Source of the DNA: Leptothoe sp034932105 | GTDB taxonomy: Bacteria > Cyanobacteriota > Cyanobacteriia > Phormidesmidales > Phormidesmidaceae | DNA length: 64,000 nt | Reading direction: 5' to 3' | Assembly (NCBI RefSeq): GCF_034932105.1 | Contig: NZ_JAYGIG010000117.1 | Span: 1 to 64,000, forward strand | In this document: positions 24,720 to 33,262 of the stretch, in pieces | Position numbering within the stretch: the first letter of the stretch is position 1 | Layout of the letters: every line of letters starts with the position of its first letter | Translations under genes and position numbers: made by a program | Notes under the pieces: generated by a model | What the model was told of the DNA's origin: nothing | The model's input: only the letters and a program-made list of their open reading frames with translations | Databases searched by the model: none

Positions 24720-24755
24720 GAAAATATCGCCAACCGAACCACCGGTTGGCGATAT
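24720..24755 (-). terminator. Intrinsic terminator of the secreted TPR gene
   Basis: ATATCGCCAACCG (24724-24736) pairs perfectly with 24743-24755 around a six-base loop. Read on the minus strand the hairpin is followed by TTTT at 24720-24723. It sits 30 bases beyond the stop of the TPR gene and supports the short start of the DUF3122 gene. Confidence 0.8.
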
Positions 24756-24784
24756 GGGTTGATATTGAGAGGGTTTAGATGGGC

Positions 24785-26431
24785 CTACAGTTTGCTCAGG
24801 GCATCCAACACAATGCGATAGCGAGCCGCCTCATTATTGGTCAGGTATAGGCTGCCTGCCTTCTCCAAATCTGATTCAGCTCCCCCAGCATTGCCCAAAA
24901 GCGCATTAGTCACGCCGCGATAGTAGAACACATCAGGGTCAAAAACGTTGGCCGCAATCACCGTTGACAAGTCAGCGTAGGCTTCCGGGTAGTTGCCTAC
25001 CTCGTAATGTATGCGTCCCCGACTGGCATAGGCCGCCCAGTAGTTACCATCGAGATCGATGGCTGTGGTGTAGTCCCCCAGGGCACCAAGCTTGTCCCCC
25101 AGATTCGCAAAGGCATCCCCCCTAGCCTTATGGGCTGGAGCATGGTCAGGCTTTAGGGAAATGGCAGCGGTAAAGTCCGCCAGAGCGGCCTGCTGATCGT
25201 TGGTGATCAAGTAGGCTTGGCCGCGACCGTAGTAAGCTTCAGGGGTATCGGGGCTGAGCTCTAATGCTTGGCTAAAGTTGCTGATGGCCGCGTTTGTGTT
25301 ACCCACTGAGGTATAGACCTGACCCCGGATTAAATAGGCGTTAGCGTAGCTAGGATTGAGGCTTAAGACCGTGTTCAGGGAATCTAGGGCGGCCTGAGGA
25401 CGCTCCTGGGCGATGAGTACAAAGCTGCGGTTGTAATGGGCTTCCAAGTTAGTCTCATCTAAGGCAATGGCCCGATCAAAATCGACTAGGGCGGCTCCCA
25501 TGGCCCCTAACTGATAGTGGGCTACTCCCCGATTGAGAAAGGCTTCGGCATAATCTTCCTTGAGGGTGATGGCCTGGGTGAAATCGTCCACGGACTGTTC
25601 TGGGTTGTCTAAGGCTTTGAAAATTAAGCCCCGGTGTAGATAGGCAGAAGGATTACTGGGCTCCAGACGCACAGCATCATTTAGATATTCCAGCGCGGTT
25701 TGGTAGTTTCCCTGCTCAGAGTCCAGTAAGCCTCGATAGATATAGGCTGTGGCCGAATTAGGATCCGTGGCGATGGTGCGATCAAAATCCTCTAGGGCAC
25801 GCTCCTTGTTTTGGAGATCGTAGTAAAGGATGCCTCGGTTAAGATAGGCGGCACTGTAGTTAGGATCCAGGACGATAGCCTGGTTATAGCTGTTCAAAGC
25901 GGCCGATGAATCTTCCAATCTGGCGAAGGCTGCTCCCCGAAATAGGTAGGCCGGGGCATAATCGGGGTTAATGGCAAGGGCCGCGTTAAATTCCGTCACA
26001 GCTGCTTCGTTGTTGCCGGCCCGGTATTGTTCTAGGCCAGCGTTAAATCGATCGATGTGGGCGGGTGTCTCGGTGACTTCTGGGGAGGGGACGGTGGGCT
26101 CCTCTGCCGTCGGTTCTTCTTCCAACGGTGCCTCTACCGATGGGGCCTCTACCGATGGGGCCTCTACCGATGGCTCTTCGGCTGCTGGTTCGTCTTCAAG
26201 TAGGTTCTCTTCCTGCAGAATGTCTTCGGGTAAAACCGGTTCAATGAAGGTGGGTTGGGCTGTGGGTGGGACTTCAGGGATGGCATCGGCTTCCGGTTCT
26301 AGGAAAATAACACCCTCACCAAAATCTTCGGCGGTGGTGGTGCCGAGCACTTGGGCCATGCTAGAGGCGGCAGTGCTACCTAGAAAAGCTACTGTACTGA
26401 CCAGTATCAGAGCATATTGGTTGGTTTTCAT
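24785..26431 (-). CDS. Secreted TPR-repeat protein
   Basis: 548 residues. A signal peptide ends near SSMAQ (residue 26). An acidic, proline-rich linker follows (about 30-125) and includes three copies of SVEAP encoded by a 15-bp tandem repeat. The rest (about 128-548) is roughly twelve TPR units with regular NxAxxxFxxAIxLxPxxAxAYxxRG spacing (for example YAPAYLFRGAAFARLEDSSAA). It is exported, so it probably acts as a periplasmic or thylakoid-lumen scaffold; the partner is unknown. It is divergent from the MATE transporter and ends in its own terminator. Confidence 0.87.
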   Translation of the reverse strand: MKTNQYALILVSTVAFLGSTAASSMAQVLGTTTAEDFGEGVIFLEPEADAIPEVPPTAQPTFIEPVLPEDILQEENLLEDEPAAEEPSVEAPSVEAPSVEAPLEEEPTAEEPTVPSPEVTETPAHIDRFNAGLEQYRAGNNEAAVTEFNAALAINPDYAPAYLFRGAAFARLEDSSAALNSYNQAIVLDPNYSAAYLNRGILYYDLQNKERALEDFDRTIATDPNSATAYIYRGLLDSEQGNYQTALEYLNDAVRLEPSNPSAYLHRGLIFKALDNPEQSVDDFTQAITLKEDYAEAFLNRGVAHYQLGAMGAALVDFDRAIALDETNLEAHYNRSFVLIAQERPQAALDSLNTVLSLNPSYANAYLIRGQVYTSVGNTNAAISNFSQALELSPDTPEAYYGRGQAYLITNDQQAALADFTAAISLKPDHAPAHKARGDAFANLGDKLGALGDYTTAIDLDGNYWAAYASRGRIHYEVGNYPEAYADLSTVIAANVFDPDVFYYRGVTNALLGNAGGAESDLEKAGSLYLTNNEAARYRIVLDALSKL

Positions 26432-26523
26432 TCCTTAGTTCCCCGTATCTTTGAAAATGCATTACCCCAAGTTACCCAGAGTCACACTTAGAGTTGCTAT
26501 TAATTCAATTACTGTTGATATAA

Positions 26524-27849
26524 GTGGGGTATGGGGTGGCTGAATCAGTTTGGTTACGGGGATTTGGGCGGCTTGCGATCGCAAATATCATCTCCAACCT
26601 GATGGTCCCCCTCGCCGGTCTGATCGACACCGCATTTTTGGGGCACCTGGCCGATATTCGCCACCTAGCCGGTGTTGCCCTGGCGACGGTGCTGTTTAAC
26701 GGGATTTATTGGAGCTTTGGCTTTTTGCGCATGGGCACCACGGGGCTGATGGCCCAAGCAGCCGGTCGTGGCGATCAGCCTGAGCAGTGGCGGGTGGGAT
26801 TGCGGGGGCTAATGATCGCCCTAGGGTTGGGGCTGGTGATTTTGCTAGGGCAACTACCGCTGCGCCAGGTGGGGTTTGCCATTCTCCGGGCCGATGCCGA
26901 TGTGCTAGAGGCGGGGGTGGCTTTTTACCAAGGGCGGATCTGGGATGCCCCAGCAGTGCTGATGAACTATGTCATCCTGGGTTGGTTTTTGGGGTTGGGC
27001 CGGAGCCGCCAGGTATTGGTCCTGGCGGTGGTGGGCAATGGCACCAATATTCTGCTCGACTATGGGATGATTGTGCGCCTGGGTTGGGAGAGCTATGGGG
27101 CCGGGTTGGCCACCGCCCTGAGCCAGTACGTCATGCTCTTGGTGGGGGCGCTGCTGTTGGCGCGATCGGTGCCTTGGGAACAGGTTGGGCAACAGTGGCG
27201 CACGGTATGGAATCGTCGCGCCATCGGCGATTTGTTTCGGCTCAACCGGGACATTATGGTGCGCACCTGGGCCTTACTGGTGAGCTTTGGCGCATTTACC
27301 AACCTGAGTGGGGGCATGGGTACCGAAACCCTGGCGGTGAATACGTTGTTAATCCAGGCCCTGATGCTGGTGAGCTATTTTTTAGATGGCATCGCCTTTG
27401 CCACTGAAACCTATGCGGGGCAGTGTCATGGCCAAGGTCACCGCCATCGCCTGCGTACCCTACTGACGGTGGGCGGTGTTATCAGTGTGGGTCTGGGTCT
27501 GGCTTGTGCGATCGCATTCATCACCTTCCCCCAACCCCTCTTTGGCCTCCTCACCGATCATGCCGCCATCCTCAGCCAGATCGACCGCTATGTTCTATGG
27601 CTCCTGCCCGTCTTTGGCTTTGGGGCCATGGCCTTTATGTTAGATGGTTACTTCCTCGGCCTCACCTTGGGCAGCACCCTGCGGAACTCCACCCTATTGG
27701 CTACCCTCATCGGCTTCATTCCCTTAGCCAGTGTCGCCTATGCCCACCAAAGCCCCCACCTGCTGTGGTTAGCCATGACCTGCTTTATGGCCATCCGAGC
27801 CCTGAGCCTAGTTTTGGCAGTCCCCTCTAGTTTGCAGTCCAGCTCATGA
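26524..27849 (+). CDS. MATE-family efflux transporter (DinF-like)
   Basis: 441 residues with about twelve membrane helices. The family motifs NLMVPLAGLIDTAFLGHL (first repeat) and GTETLAVNTLLIQ plus SYFLDGIAFATETYAGQCHG (second repeat) are clear. MATE proteins expel organic cations, toxins or phenolics in exchange for Na+ or H+. The frame needs a GTG start (26524, or 26536); an ATG at 26531 is in another frame and no strong ribosome site is visible. HIP1 octamers at 26575 and 27508 both mark sharp G-rich to C-rich changes in the coding strand. Confidence 0.9.
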   Translation: MGYGVAESVWLRGFGRLAIANIISNLMVPLAGLIDTAFLGHLADIRHLAGVALATVLFNGIYWSFGFLRMGTTGLMAQAAGRGDQPEQWRVGLRGLMIALGLGLVILLGQLPLRQVGFAILRADADVLEAGVAFYQGRIWDAPAVLMNYVILGWFLGLGRSRQVLVLAVVGNGTNILLDYGMIVRLGWESYGAGLATALSQYVMLLVGALLLARSVPWEQVGQQWRTVWNRRAIGDLFRLNRDIMVRTWALLVSFGAFTNLSGGMGTETLAVNTLLIQALMLVSYFLDGIAFATETYAGQCHGQGHRHRLRTLLTVGGVISVGLGLACAIAFITFPQPLFGLLTDHAAILSQIDRYVLWLLPVFGFGAMAFMLDGYFLGLTLGSTLRNSTLLATLIGFIPLASVAYAHQSPHLLWLAMTCFMAIRALSLVLAVPSSLQSSS

Positions 27850-27961
27850 ATCTCGCGACAATGACGTTTAAGACAGCGAATTGAAAGACACCGCGCAGCT
27901 AACTGACGACCAGGCCCAAAAACTCACCACAATCTCAACTGATATCCTGATGTCCTCAGGC

Positions 27962-28480
27962 CTAGCCAGGGTCGCACCGAATCTCCACTAAAAATCCGTC
28001 CGGGTCATAGAAGTAAATCCCCCGCCCGGTGGGGCGACTGACGGGACCATGGTCGATATTGACCTGATGCCGTTGCAGAACTTCTACCGCCTGATCAAAT
28101 AGGGCCGGAGCAATATCAAAAGCGAGATGATTGGCCCGAGTGAATTGCCGGGTAGGGTCCGGATGGGGAGGCTCCAAGTCGGGTTCCCCAAACAGATCCA
28201 GGATGGTGCCATCGGGTAAACGAAAGTTAGTGACTTTACCCTCTGCCACTAGTTTGACGAGGGTTTCGGGTATTTCATCCCCTGTGAGTTCATGGAGGCC
28301 CAAGATCGTGCCGTAAAAGCGGCAGGAAGCGGCCATGTCTTTTACATTCAGAGCAATGTGATGCACCCCCAGCAGGGTGTTGGGAGGGAGTCCTGCGACA
28401 GTCTCCTGCGGCGCAGTCCCCTGCAGGTTAGTCGCCTGAAGATCAATAGATAAGGGCATAGCGAGATAGGGTGATGACAA
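27962..28480 (-). CDS. VOC-superfamily (glyoxalase-like) protein
   Basis: 172 residues. After a 35-residue N-terminal extension, one VOC module begins GVHHIALNVKDMAASCRFYG and ends YFYDPDGFLVEIRCDPG. Potential metal ligands are His in GVHHIAL, His in RANHLAFDI and Glu in VEIRC, so a metal-dependent lyase or dioxygenase-type activity is possible. The substrate is not predictable. Met8 (28459) is an alternative start. It is divergent from metH. Confidence 0.85.
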   Translation of the reverse strand: MSSPYLAMPLSIDLQATNLQGTAPQETVAGLPPNTLLGVHHIALNVKDMAASCRFYGTILGLHELTGDEIPETLVKLVAEGKVTNFRLPDGTILDLFGEPDLEPPHPDPTRQFTRANHLAFDIAPALFDQAVEVLQRHQVNIDHGPVSRPTGRGIYFYDPDGFLVEIRCDPG

Positions 28481-28614
28481 TACCTACGGTATCTAATCTC
28501 GATCTAATCTATCAATGGGAGGCATGGAACTAACCCGCCATTTGCCAATCAATGGATTAATAAGGTTGATAATAATAGCTATAGTCACCGTCTTTTTGAG
28601 CCACTTATCTTTCT

Positions 28615-31600
28615 ATGCGTAGTACTTTTCTGGAACGTCTACACAGCCCTGAACGGCCCGTGATTGTTTTTGATGGGGCCATGGGCACCAATCTTCAGGT
28701 GCAAGAGCTAACGGCTGAAGACTTTGGTGGCTTGGAGTATGAGGGTTGTAATGAGTATTTGGTGGTGACGAAACCAGAGGCGGTGGCGAAAGTCCATCGT
28801 GATTTCCTGGCGGCGGGAGCCGATGTGATTGAGACGGATACCTTTGGCGGCAGCACCTTTGTCTTGGCGGAATATGGTCTGCAGGACCAAGCCTATGCCA
28901 TGAATAAGCTGGCGGCGGAACTGGCCAAGGGCTGTACGACAGAGTTCTCCACCCCTGAAAAACCTAGATTTGTTGCGGGCTCCATTGGGCCGGGGACTAA
29001 ACTGCCCACGTTGGGGCACATCACCTACGATGAGCTGCTGTATGCCTTTCAGGTGCAGGCAGAAGGGCTGTATGACGGTGGGGTGGATCTGTTCATTGTG
29101 GAAACTTGCCAGGATGTGTTGCAAATTAAGGCGGCGCTGAATGCCATTGAGGCGGTATTTGAGCAGAAAGGAGCGCGCCTGCCGCTGATGGTGTCGGTGA
29201 CCATGGAGACCACGGGCACCATGCTTGTGGGGTCAGATATTACGGCGGTGGTGAGTATTCTGGAACCTTACCCCATCGATATTCTGGGCCTTAACTGCGC
29301 TACTGGCCCTGACCTGATGACAGAGCATGTGAAGTATCTGTCGGAAACATCGCCCTTTGTGGTGTCCTGTGTGCCCAATGCCGGTCTGCCGGAGAATATT
29401 GGTGGCCATGCCCATTACAAGCTGACGCCGATGGAGTTGCGCATAGCCTTGCATCGGTTTGTGGAAGACCTAGGGGTGCAGGTGATCGGCGGGTGCTGTG
29501 GTACTAGGCCTGAGCATATTGCGGCACTGGCGGAGATTGCCCAGGAGCTGGCTCCAAAGCAACGAAAGGTGCGGAAATCGCCCTTAGCTGCCCTGGGTGA
29601 AGCAGATCCGTATCCAACCGTCCGGCCAGCGTTGAACTATCTGCCTGCGGCGGCTTCGATCTATGGGGCGCAGCCCTATGAACAGGACAATTCATTCTTG
29701 ATCGTTGGGGAGCGGTTGAATGCCAGTGGGTCGCGCAAGGTGCGAGAGCTGCTGAATCAGGATGATTGGGATGGGTTGATTGCGATCGCAAAAAGCCAAG
29801 TCAAAGAAGGAGCCCATATCCTCGACGTTAACGTTGACTACGTCGGTCGCAACGGCGAAGCAGACATGCACGAAATCGTGTCGCGTCTGGTCACCAATGT
29901 CACCCTGCCCCTGATGCTGGACTCCACCGAATGGACCAAAATGGAAGCCGGTCTCAAGGTGGCAGGTGGCAAATGCATCCTCAACTCCACCAACTACGAA
30001 GACGGTGACGAGAGATTTTTCAAAGTCCTAGAATTAGCCAAAACCTACGGAGCAGGCATTGTTGTCGGCTGCATTGACGAAGACGGCATGGCTCGCACTG
30101 CCGAGCAAAAATTCAAAATTGCCCAGCGCGCCTATAACGACGCCTTAGCCTACGGTTTGCCTGCCCACGAATTATTCTTTGATACCCTGGCCCTGCCCAT
30201 TTCCACCGGCATTGAAGAAGACCGGGAGAACGCTAAAGCTACCATTGAAGCGATTAAAACTATTAAACAGAATTTGCCCGGAGTCCACTTTATGCTGGGG
30301 GTGTCCAATGTCTCCTTTGGCCTCAATCCAGCGGCACGGATTACTCTCAACTCCATGTTTTTGCACGAGGCCATGCAGGTGGGCATGGATGGGGCCATTG
30401 TCTCCGCCGCCAAAATTTTGCCCCTCATCAAAATTGAGCCAGACCATCAAAAAATTTGCAAAGACCTGATTTATGACAACCGCGGATTTGATGGTGACAT
30501 TTGCACCTACGATCCGCTAGGTAAACTCACCACCCTATTTGAAGGGGTCACCACAAAGGATGCCCGGTCGTCCGCCTCATTAGCCGACTTACCCATTGAA
30601 GAACGCCTGAAGCAGCACATCATCGACGGAGAACGCATTGGCCTAGATGTGGCCTTGCAAGTTGCCCTCGATACCCCCTACGATCCGCTGCAAATTATCA
30701 ATACCTTTCTGCTCGATGGCATGAAAGTTGTGGGGGAACTGTTTGGCTCTGGTCAAATGCAGCTGCCCTTTGTGCTCCAGTCGGCCCAGACCATGAAAGC
30801 GGCGGTGGCGTTTCTAGAACCGCTGATGGAAAAAGAAGAGGGCGATGACTCTGGCAAGGGTAAGTTTCTGATTGCCACCGTCAAGGGGGATGTCCATGAC
30901 ATTGGCAAAAACCTGGTCGACATCATTCTGACCAACAATGGCTACAAAGTGATTAACCTCGGCATTAAACAAACCGTCGATGCCATTGTGGCGGCCTATG
31001 AGGAGCACCAGCCCGACTGTATTGCCATGAGCGGTCTGCTGGTAAAATCCACCGCCTTCATGAAAGATAACCTGAGCACCTTTAATGACAAAGGCATTTC
31101 TGTGCCGGTGATTTTAGGCGGGGCGGCATTGACGCCCAAGTTTGTCTACGGTGATTGCCAGGATGTCTATAACGGCCAAGTGATTTACGGCAAAGATGCC
31201 TTTGCTGACCTGACCTTTATGGATCGCCTGATGCCTGCCAAAAAAGCAGACAGTTGGCAAGATGACGCAGGCTTTCTGGGCGACTACGCCCAATACAACC
31301 AAAAGGGACGTCAGGCCATTGACCGGGCTGAAGCGGAACTCAATGGCGGGGTTAAAAAAGAGCAGAACAAAGCGCCTAAGGTGATTGACCTGAAGCGGTC
31401 TGAAGCGGTGGATATCGATATTCCGCGCCCCACCCCCCCATTCTGGGGCACCCAAATCCTCAATCCCGAGGACTTTGATCTGGAGGAACTGTACTGGCAT
31501 CTGGATCGGCAGGCCCTATTTGTGGGTCAGTGGCAGTTCCGTAAACCCAAGGACCAAACCCGTGAAGCATACGATGGGTTTCTAGCGGAGACGGTTCATC

Positions 31601-32253
31601 CCATTCTGGCCCATTGGCAGAAGAAGGTGCAGGATGAAAATTTACTGCATCCCCAGCTGATATATGGCTACTTCCCGTGCACTGCGGAGGGAAATTCTGT
31701 CCATGTATACGATCCATCGGTGATAGATCAGGGCCTTAAACCAGATGGAGCAGAACCTCTATTTACCTGGGAGTTTCCCCGTCAGAAATCCCTCCGTCGT
31801 CTATGTATTGCTGACTTTTTCTTGCCCAAGGAGCGCAATCAATTCGATGTCTTTCCCATGCAGGCGGTTACTGTGGGAGAAATTTCTGCAAACTATGCCC
31901 GTCAGCTCTTTGCCGAAGATAAATACACCGAATATCTCTACTTCCATGGGTTAGCGGTACAGGTGGCTGAGGCCATGGCGGAATGGTGCCATGCTCGCAT
32001 CCGTAGAGAACTGGGGTACGGCGACCAAGAGCCCGACAACATTCGCGATATGTTGGCCCAGCGCTATCAGGGGAGTCGCTATAGCTTTGGTTACCCAGCC
32101 TGCCCCAATGTGGCGGACCAAGCTCAGCAGCTCGATATTTTAGGGGTGAGCCGCATTGGCATGTCCATGGATGAAAGCGAGCAGCTCTATCCCGAAGAGT
32201 CCACCACGGCAATTATTACCTATCATCCGGTGGCTAAATACTTTAGCGCTTAG
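28615..32253 (+). CDS. metH: Cobalamin-dependent methionine synthase
   Basis: 1212 residues with the full four-module MetH order: homocysteine domain (zinc cysteines in LGLNCATG and GGCCGTRPEH), pterin-binding domain (IVGERLNASGSRK ... DVNVDYVGR), cobalamin domain with the B12 His in DVHDIGKN (His761) and SGLLVKSTAFMKDNL, and the AdoMet reactivation domain (about 890-1212; YLYFHGLAVQVAEAMAEW, RYSFGYPACPN). It transfers a methyl group from methyltetrahydrofolate to homocysteine. No cobalamin riboswitch is visible in the 134-base upstream gap. The third-position composition changes abruptly at the HIP1 octamer at 29782. Confidence 0.96.
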   Translation: MRSTFLERLHSPERPVIVFDGAMGTNLQVQELTAEDFGGLEYEGCNEYLVVTKPEAVAKVHRDFLAAGADVIETDTFGGSTFVLAEYGLQDQAYAMNKLAAELAKGCTTEFSTPEKPRFVAGSIGPGTKLPTLGHITYDELLYAFQVQAEGLYDGGVDLFIVETCQDVLQIKAALNAIEAVFEQKGARLPLMVSVTMETTGTMLVGSDITAVVSILEPYPIDILGLNCATGPDLMTEHVKYLSETSPFVVSCVPNAGLPENIGGHAHYKLTPMELRIALHRFVEDLGVQVIGGCCGTRPEHIAALAEIAQELAPKQRKVRKSPLAALGEADPYPTVRPALNYLPAAASIYGAQPYEQDNSFLIVGERLNASGSRKVRELLNQDDWDGLIAIAKSQVKEGAHILDVNVDYVGRNGEADMHEIVSRLVTNVTLPLMLDSTEWTKMEAGLKVAGGKCILNSTNYEDGDERFFKVLELAKTYGAGIVVGCIDEDGMARTAEQKFKIAQRAYNDALAYGLPAHELFFDTLALPISTGIEEDRENAKATIEAIKTIKQNLPGVHFMLGVSNVSFGLNPAARITLNSMFLHEAMQVGMDGAIVSAAKILPLIKIEPDHQKICKDLIYDNRGFDGDICTYDPLGKLTTLFEGVTTKDARSSASLADLPIEERLKQHIIDGERIGLDVALQVALDTPYDPLQIINTFLLDGMKVVGELFGSGQMQLPFVLQSAQTMKAAVAFLEPLMEKEEGDDSGKGKFLIATVKGDVHDIGKNLVDIILTNNGYKVINLGIKQTVDAIVAAYEEHQPDCIAMSGLLVKSTAFMKDNLSTFNDKGISVPVILGGAALTPKFVYGDCQDVYNGQVIYGKDAFADLTFMDRLMPAKKADSWQDDAGFLGDYAQYNQKGRQAIDRAEAELNGGVKKEQNKAPKVIDLKRSEAVDIDIPRPTPPFWGTQILNPEDFDLEELYWHLDRQALFVGQWQFRKPKDQTREAYDGFLAETVHPILAHWQKKVQDENLLHPQLIYGYFPCTAEGNSVHVYDPSVIDQGLKPDGAEPLFTWEFPRQKSLRRLCIADFFLPKERNQFDVFPMQAVTVGEISANYARQLFAEDKYTEYLYFHGLAVQVAEAMAEWCHARIRRELGYGDQEPDNIRDMLAQRYQGSRYSFGYPACPNVADQAQQLDILGVSRIGMSMDESEQLYPEESTTAIITYHPVAKYFSA

Positions 32254-32340
32254 CATCCATGACTAACTAACCATGCCCTCGTGCTTATGACTAAGCCCCA
32301 TAGGTACGACGGCATGTGACTTGCTGGTAGATATTAGTGT

Positions 32341-32751
32341 CTATAGATTTTCCAAAAATACTAAAAGGTCAGCCATATCCTGGGTATTGGGCTGAAACTG
32401 AGGCATCGGTGGCGTTTTGCCGCTAATCACTTGCTTAATCAGGGCGACCTGGGACTTACGCTCTGACACATGCTGTAAATCGGGACCCACTTCGCCGATC
32501 CCATTAAGGCCATGGCAAGTGGCGCAGTTTTGCCAGAATAGCTGCTGTCCCCGTTCAAGATTGCCCGTGGAAGCTAAAACATCGTGTACGTAGGGATCGG
32601 AAACTTCCACCTTATGAATCCCCCACACCACCAGAACGATGCACAGCACAATAGTGAGCACAGCTAAGACAACCTGAAGGGCCAGACGGTTGTCTTGATT
32701 ATCTAGAGCTGATTCGGTGGGAGACGGTCTATCGATTGTGTTTTGAGTCAC
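32341..32751 (-). CDS. cytM: Membrane-anchored cytochrome c, CytM type
   Basis: 136 residues. An N-terminal cytoplasmic segment of about 24 residues precedes one uncleaved helix (LALQVVLAVLTIVLCIVLVVW), followed by a single c-type haem domain with CATCH (about residue 76-80) and axial Met in KTPPMPQFQP. The DPYV...VLA...GNLERG segment and the SERKSQVALIKQVISGKTPPMPQF stretch match CytM, a conserved cyanobacterial cytochrome that modulates respiratory or photosynthetic electron flow in the dark. The start ATG 32751 is well placed. It is divergent from petG, another electron-transport gene. Confidence 0.85.
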   Translation of the reverse strand: MTQNTIDRPSPTESALDNQDNRLALQVVLAVLTIVLCIVLVVWGIHKVEVSDPYVHDVLASTGNLERGQQLFWQNCATCHGLNGIGEVGPDLQHVSERKSQVALIKQVISGKTPPMPQFQPNTQDMADLLVFLENL

Positions 32752-33068
32752 AGGTAGAACGTAACACTTTTTAATTACGCATATAATAATTAGTTTAAAG
32801 TTTTCTTAGGATACAGTGCAAGCGGTTTCTGCCTGAAAATGTCTATGAAATCTATAGTTTTTATTAAGGTAGGGCTATTTTGTCCCTGATTCTTTCTTGC
32901 AATCGGTGTGATTGTCCATGCCCAGGGTGAAATCTGCTGCTTCTCCCACGGGACAACTAGGCCAGAACACTAGGCTCAATGAAAGTAATGGCTTACTATA
33001 AAGGAAGACGAAGTAATGTGTAGCTGGCATTATTTCTATCAGCTTTGAAGTCATTGAGGAAACACGGC
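32752..33068. other. Divergent promoter region between cytM and petG
   Basis: 317 bases with no further gene that I can support. It must contain the cytM promoter (minus) and the petG promoter (plus). TACTATAAAGG near 32995 could hold the petG -10 box, and GAGG at 33055 is a plausible ribosome site for petG. Nothing else stands out. Confidence 0.4.
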
Positions 33069-33182
33069 GTGATTGAACCTTTGCTGTCAGGGATTGTTTT
33101 AGGCCTCATTCCCATAACGTTGGCCGGTTTGTTTGTAGCTGCCTATATGCAGTATCGCCGTGGCGATCAGCTCAACTTCTAG
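33069..33182 (+). CDS. petG: Cytochrome b6f complex subunit PetG
   Basis: 37 residues from GTG 33069 to TAG 33180-33182: MIEPLLSGIVLGLIPITLAG continuing LFVAAYMQYRRGDQLNF. The sequence is almost identical in pattern to PetG of cyanobacteria and chloroplasts. It is a single-helix peripheral subunit needed for stability of the cytochrome b6f complex in the thylakoid membrane. The GTG start gives exactly the family N-terminus. An intrinsic terminator follows at 33234. Confidence 0.95.
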   Translation: MIEPLLSGIVLGLIPITLAGLFVAAYMQYRRGDQLNF

Positions 33183-33233
33183 AATTTAAGTAGAGTTTGA
33201 GTAGAGTTTGAGCGATAACAATTTTTATGTGGC

Positions 33234-33262
33234 CAGCGCTTCTTTAGAAGCGCTGTTTTTTT
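33234..33262 (+). terminator. Intrinsic terminator of petG
   Basis: CAGCGCTTCT (33234-33243) pairs with AGAAGCGCTG (33246-33255) around TT, followed by seven T residues. It overlaps the stop codon of the convergent sugar kinase gene (33261-33263). Confidence 0.9.

Noticed and set aside
26787..27407. 206-codon frame in another frame of the MATE gene
   Set aside because: GC-rich coding produces long shadow frames; its sequence is Gly/Arg/Ala-rich without motifs, whereas the MATE frame has full family signatures.
28481..28614. Cobalamin riboswitch ahead of metH
   Set aside because: The 134-base gap is too short and has no B12-box-like sequence.
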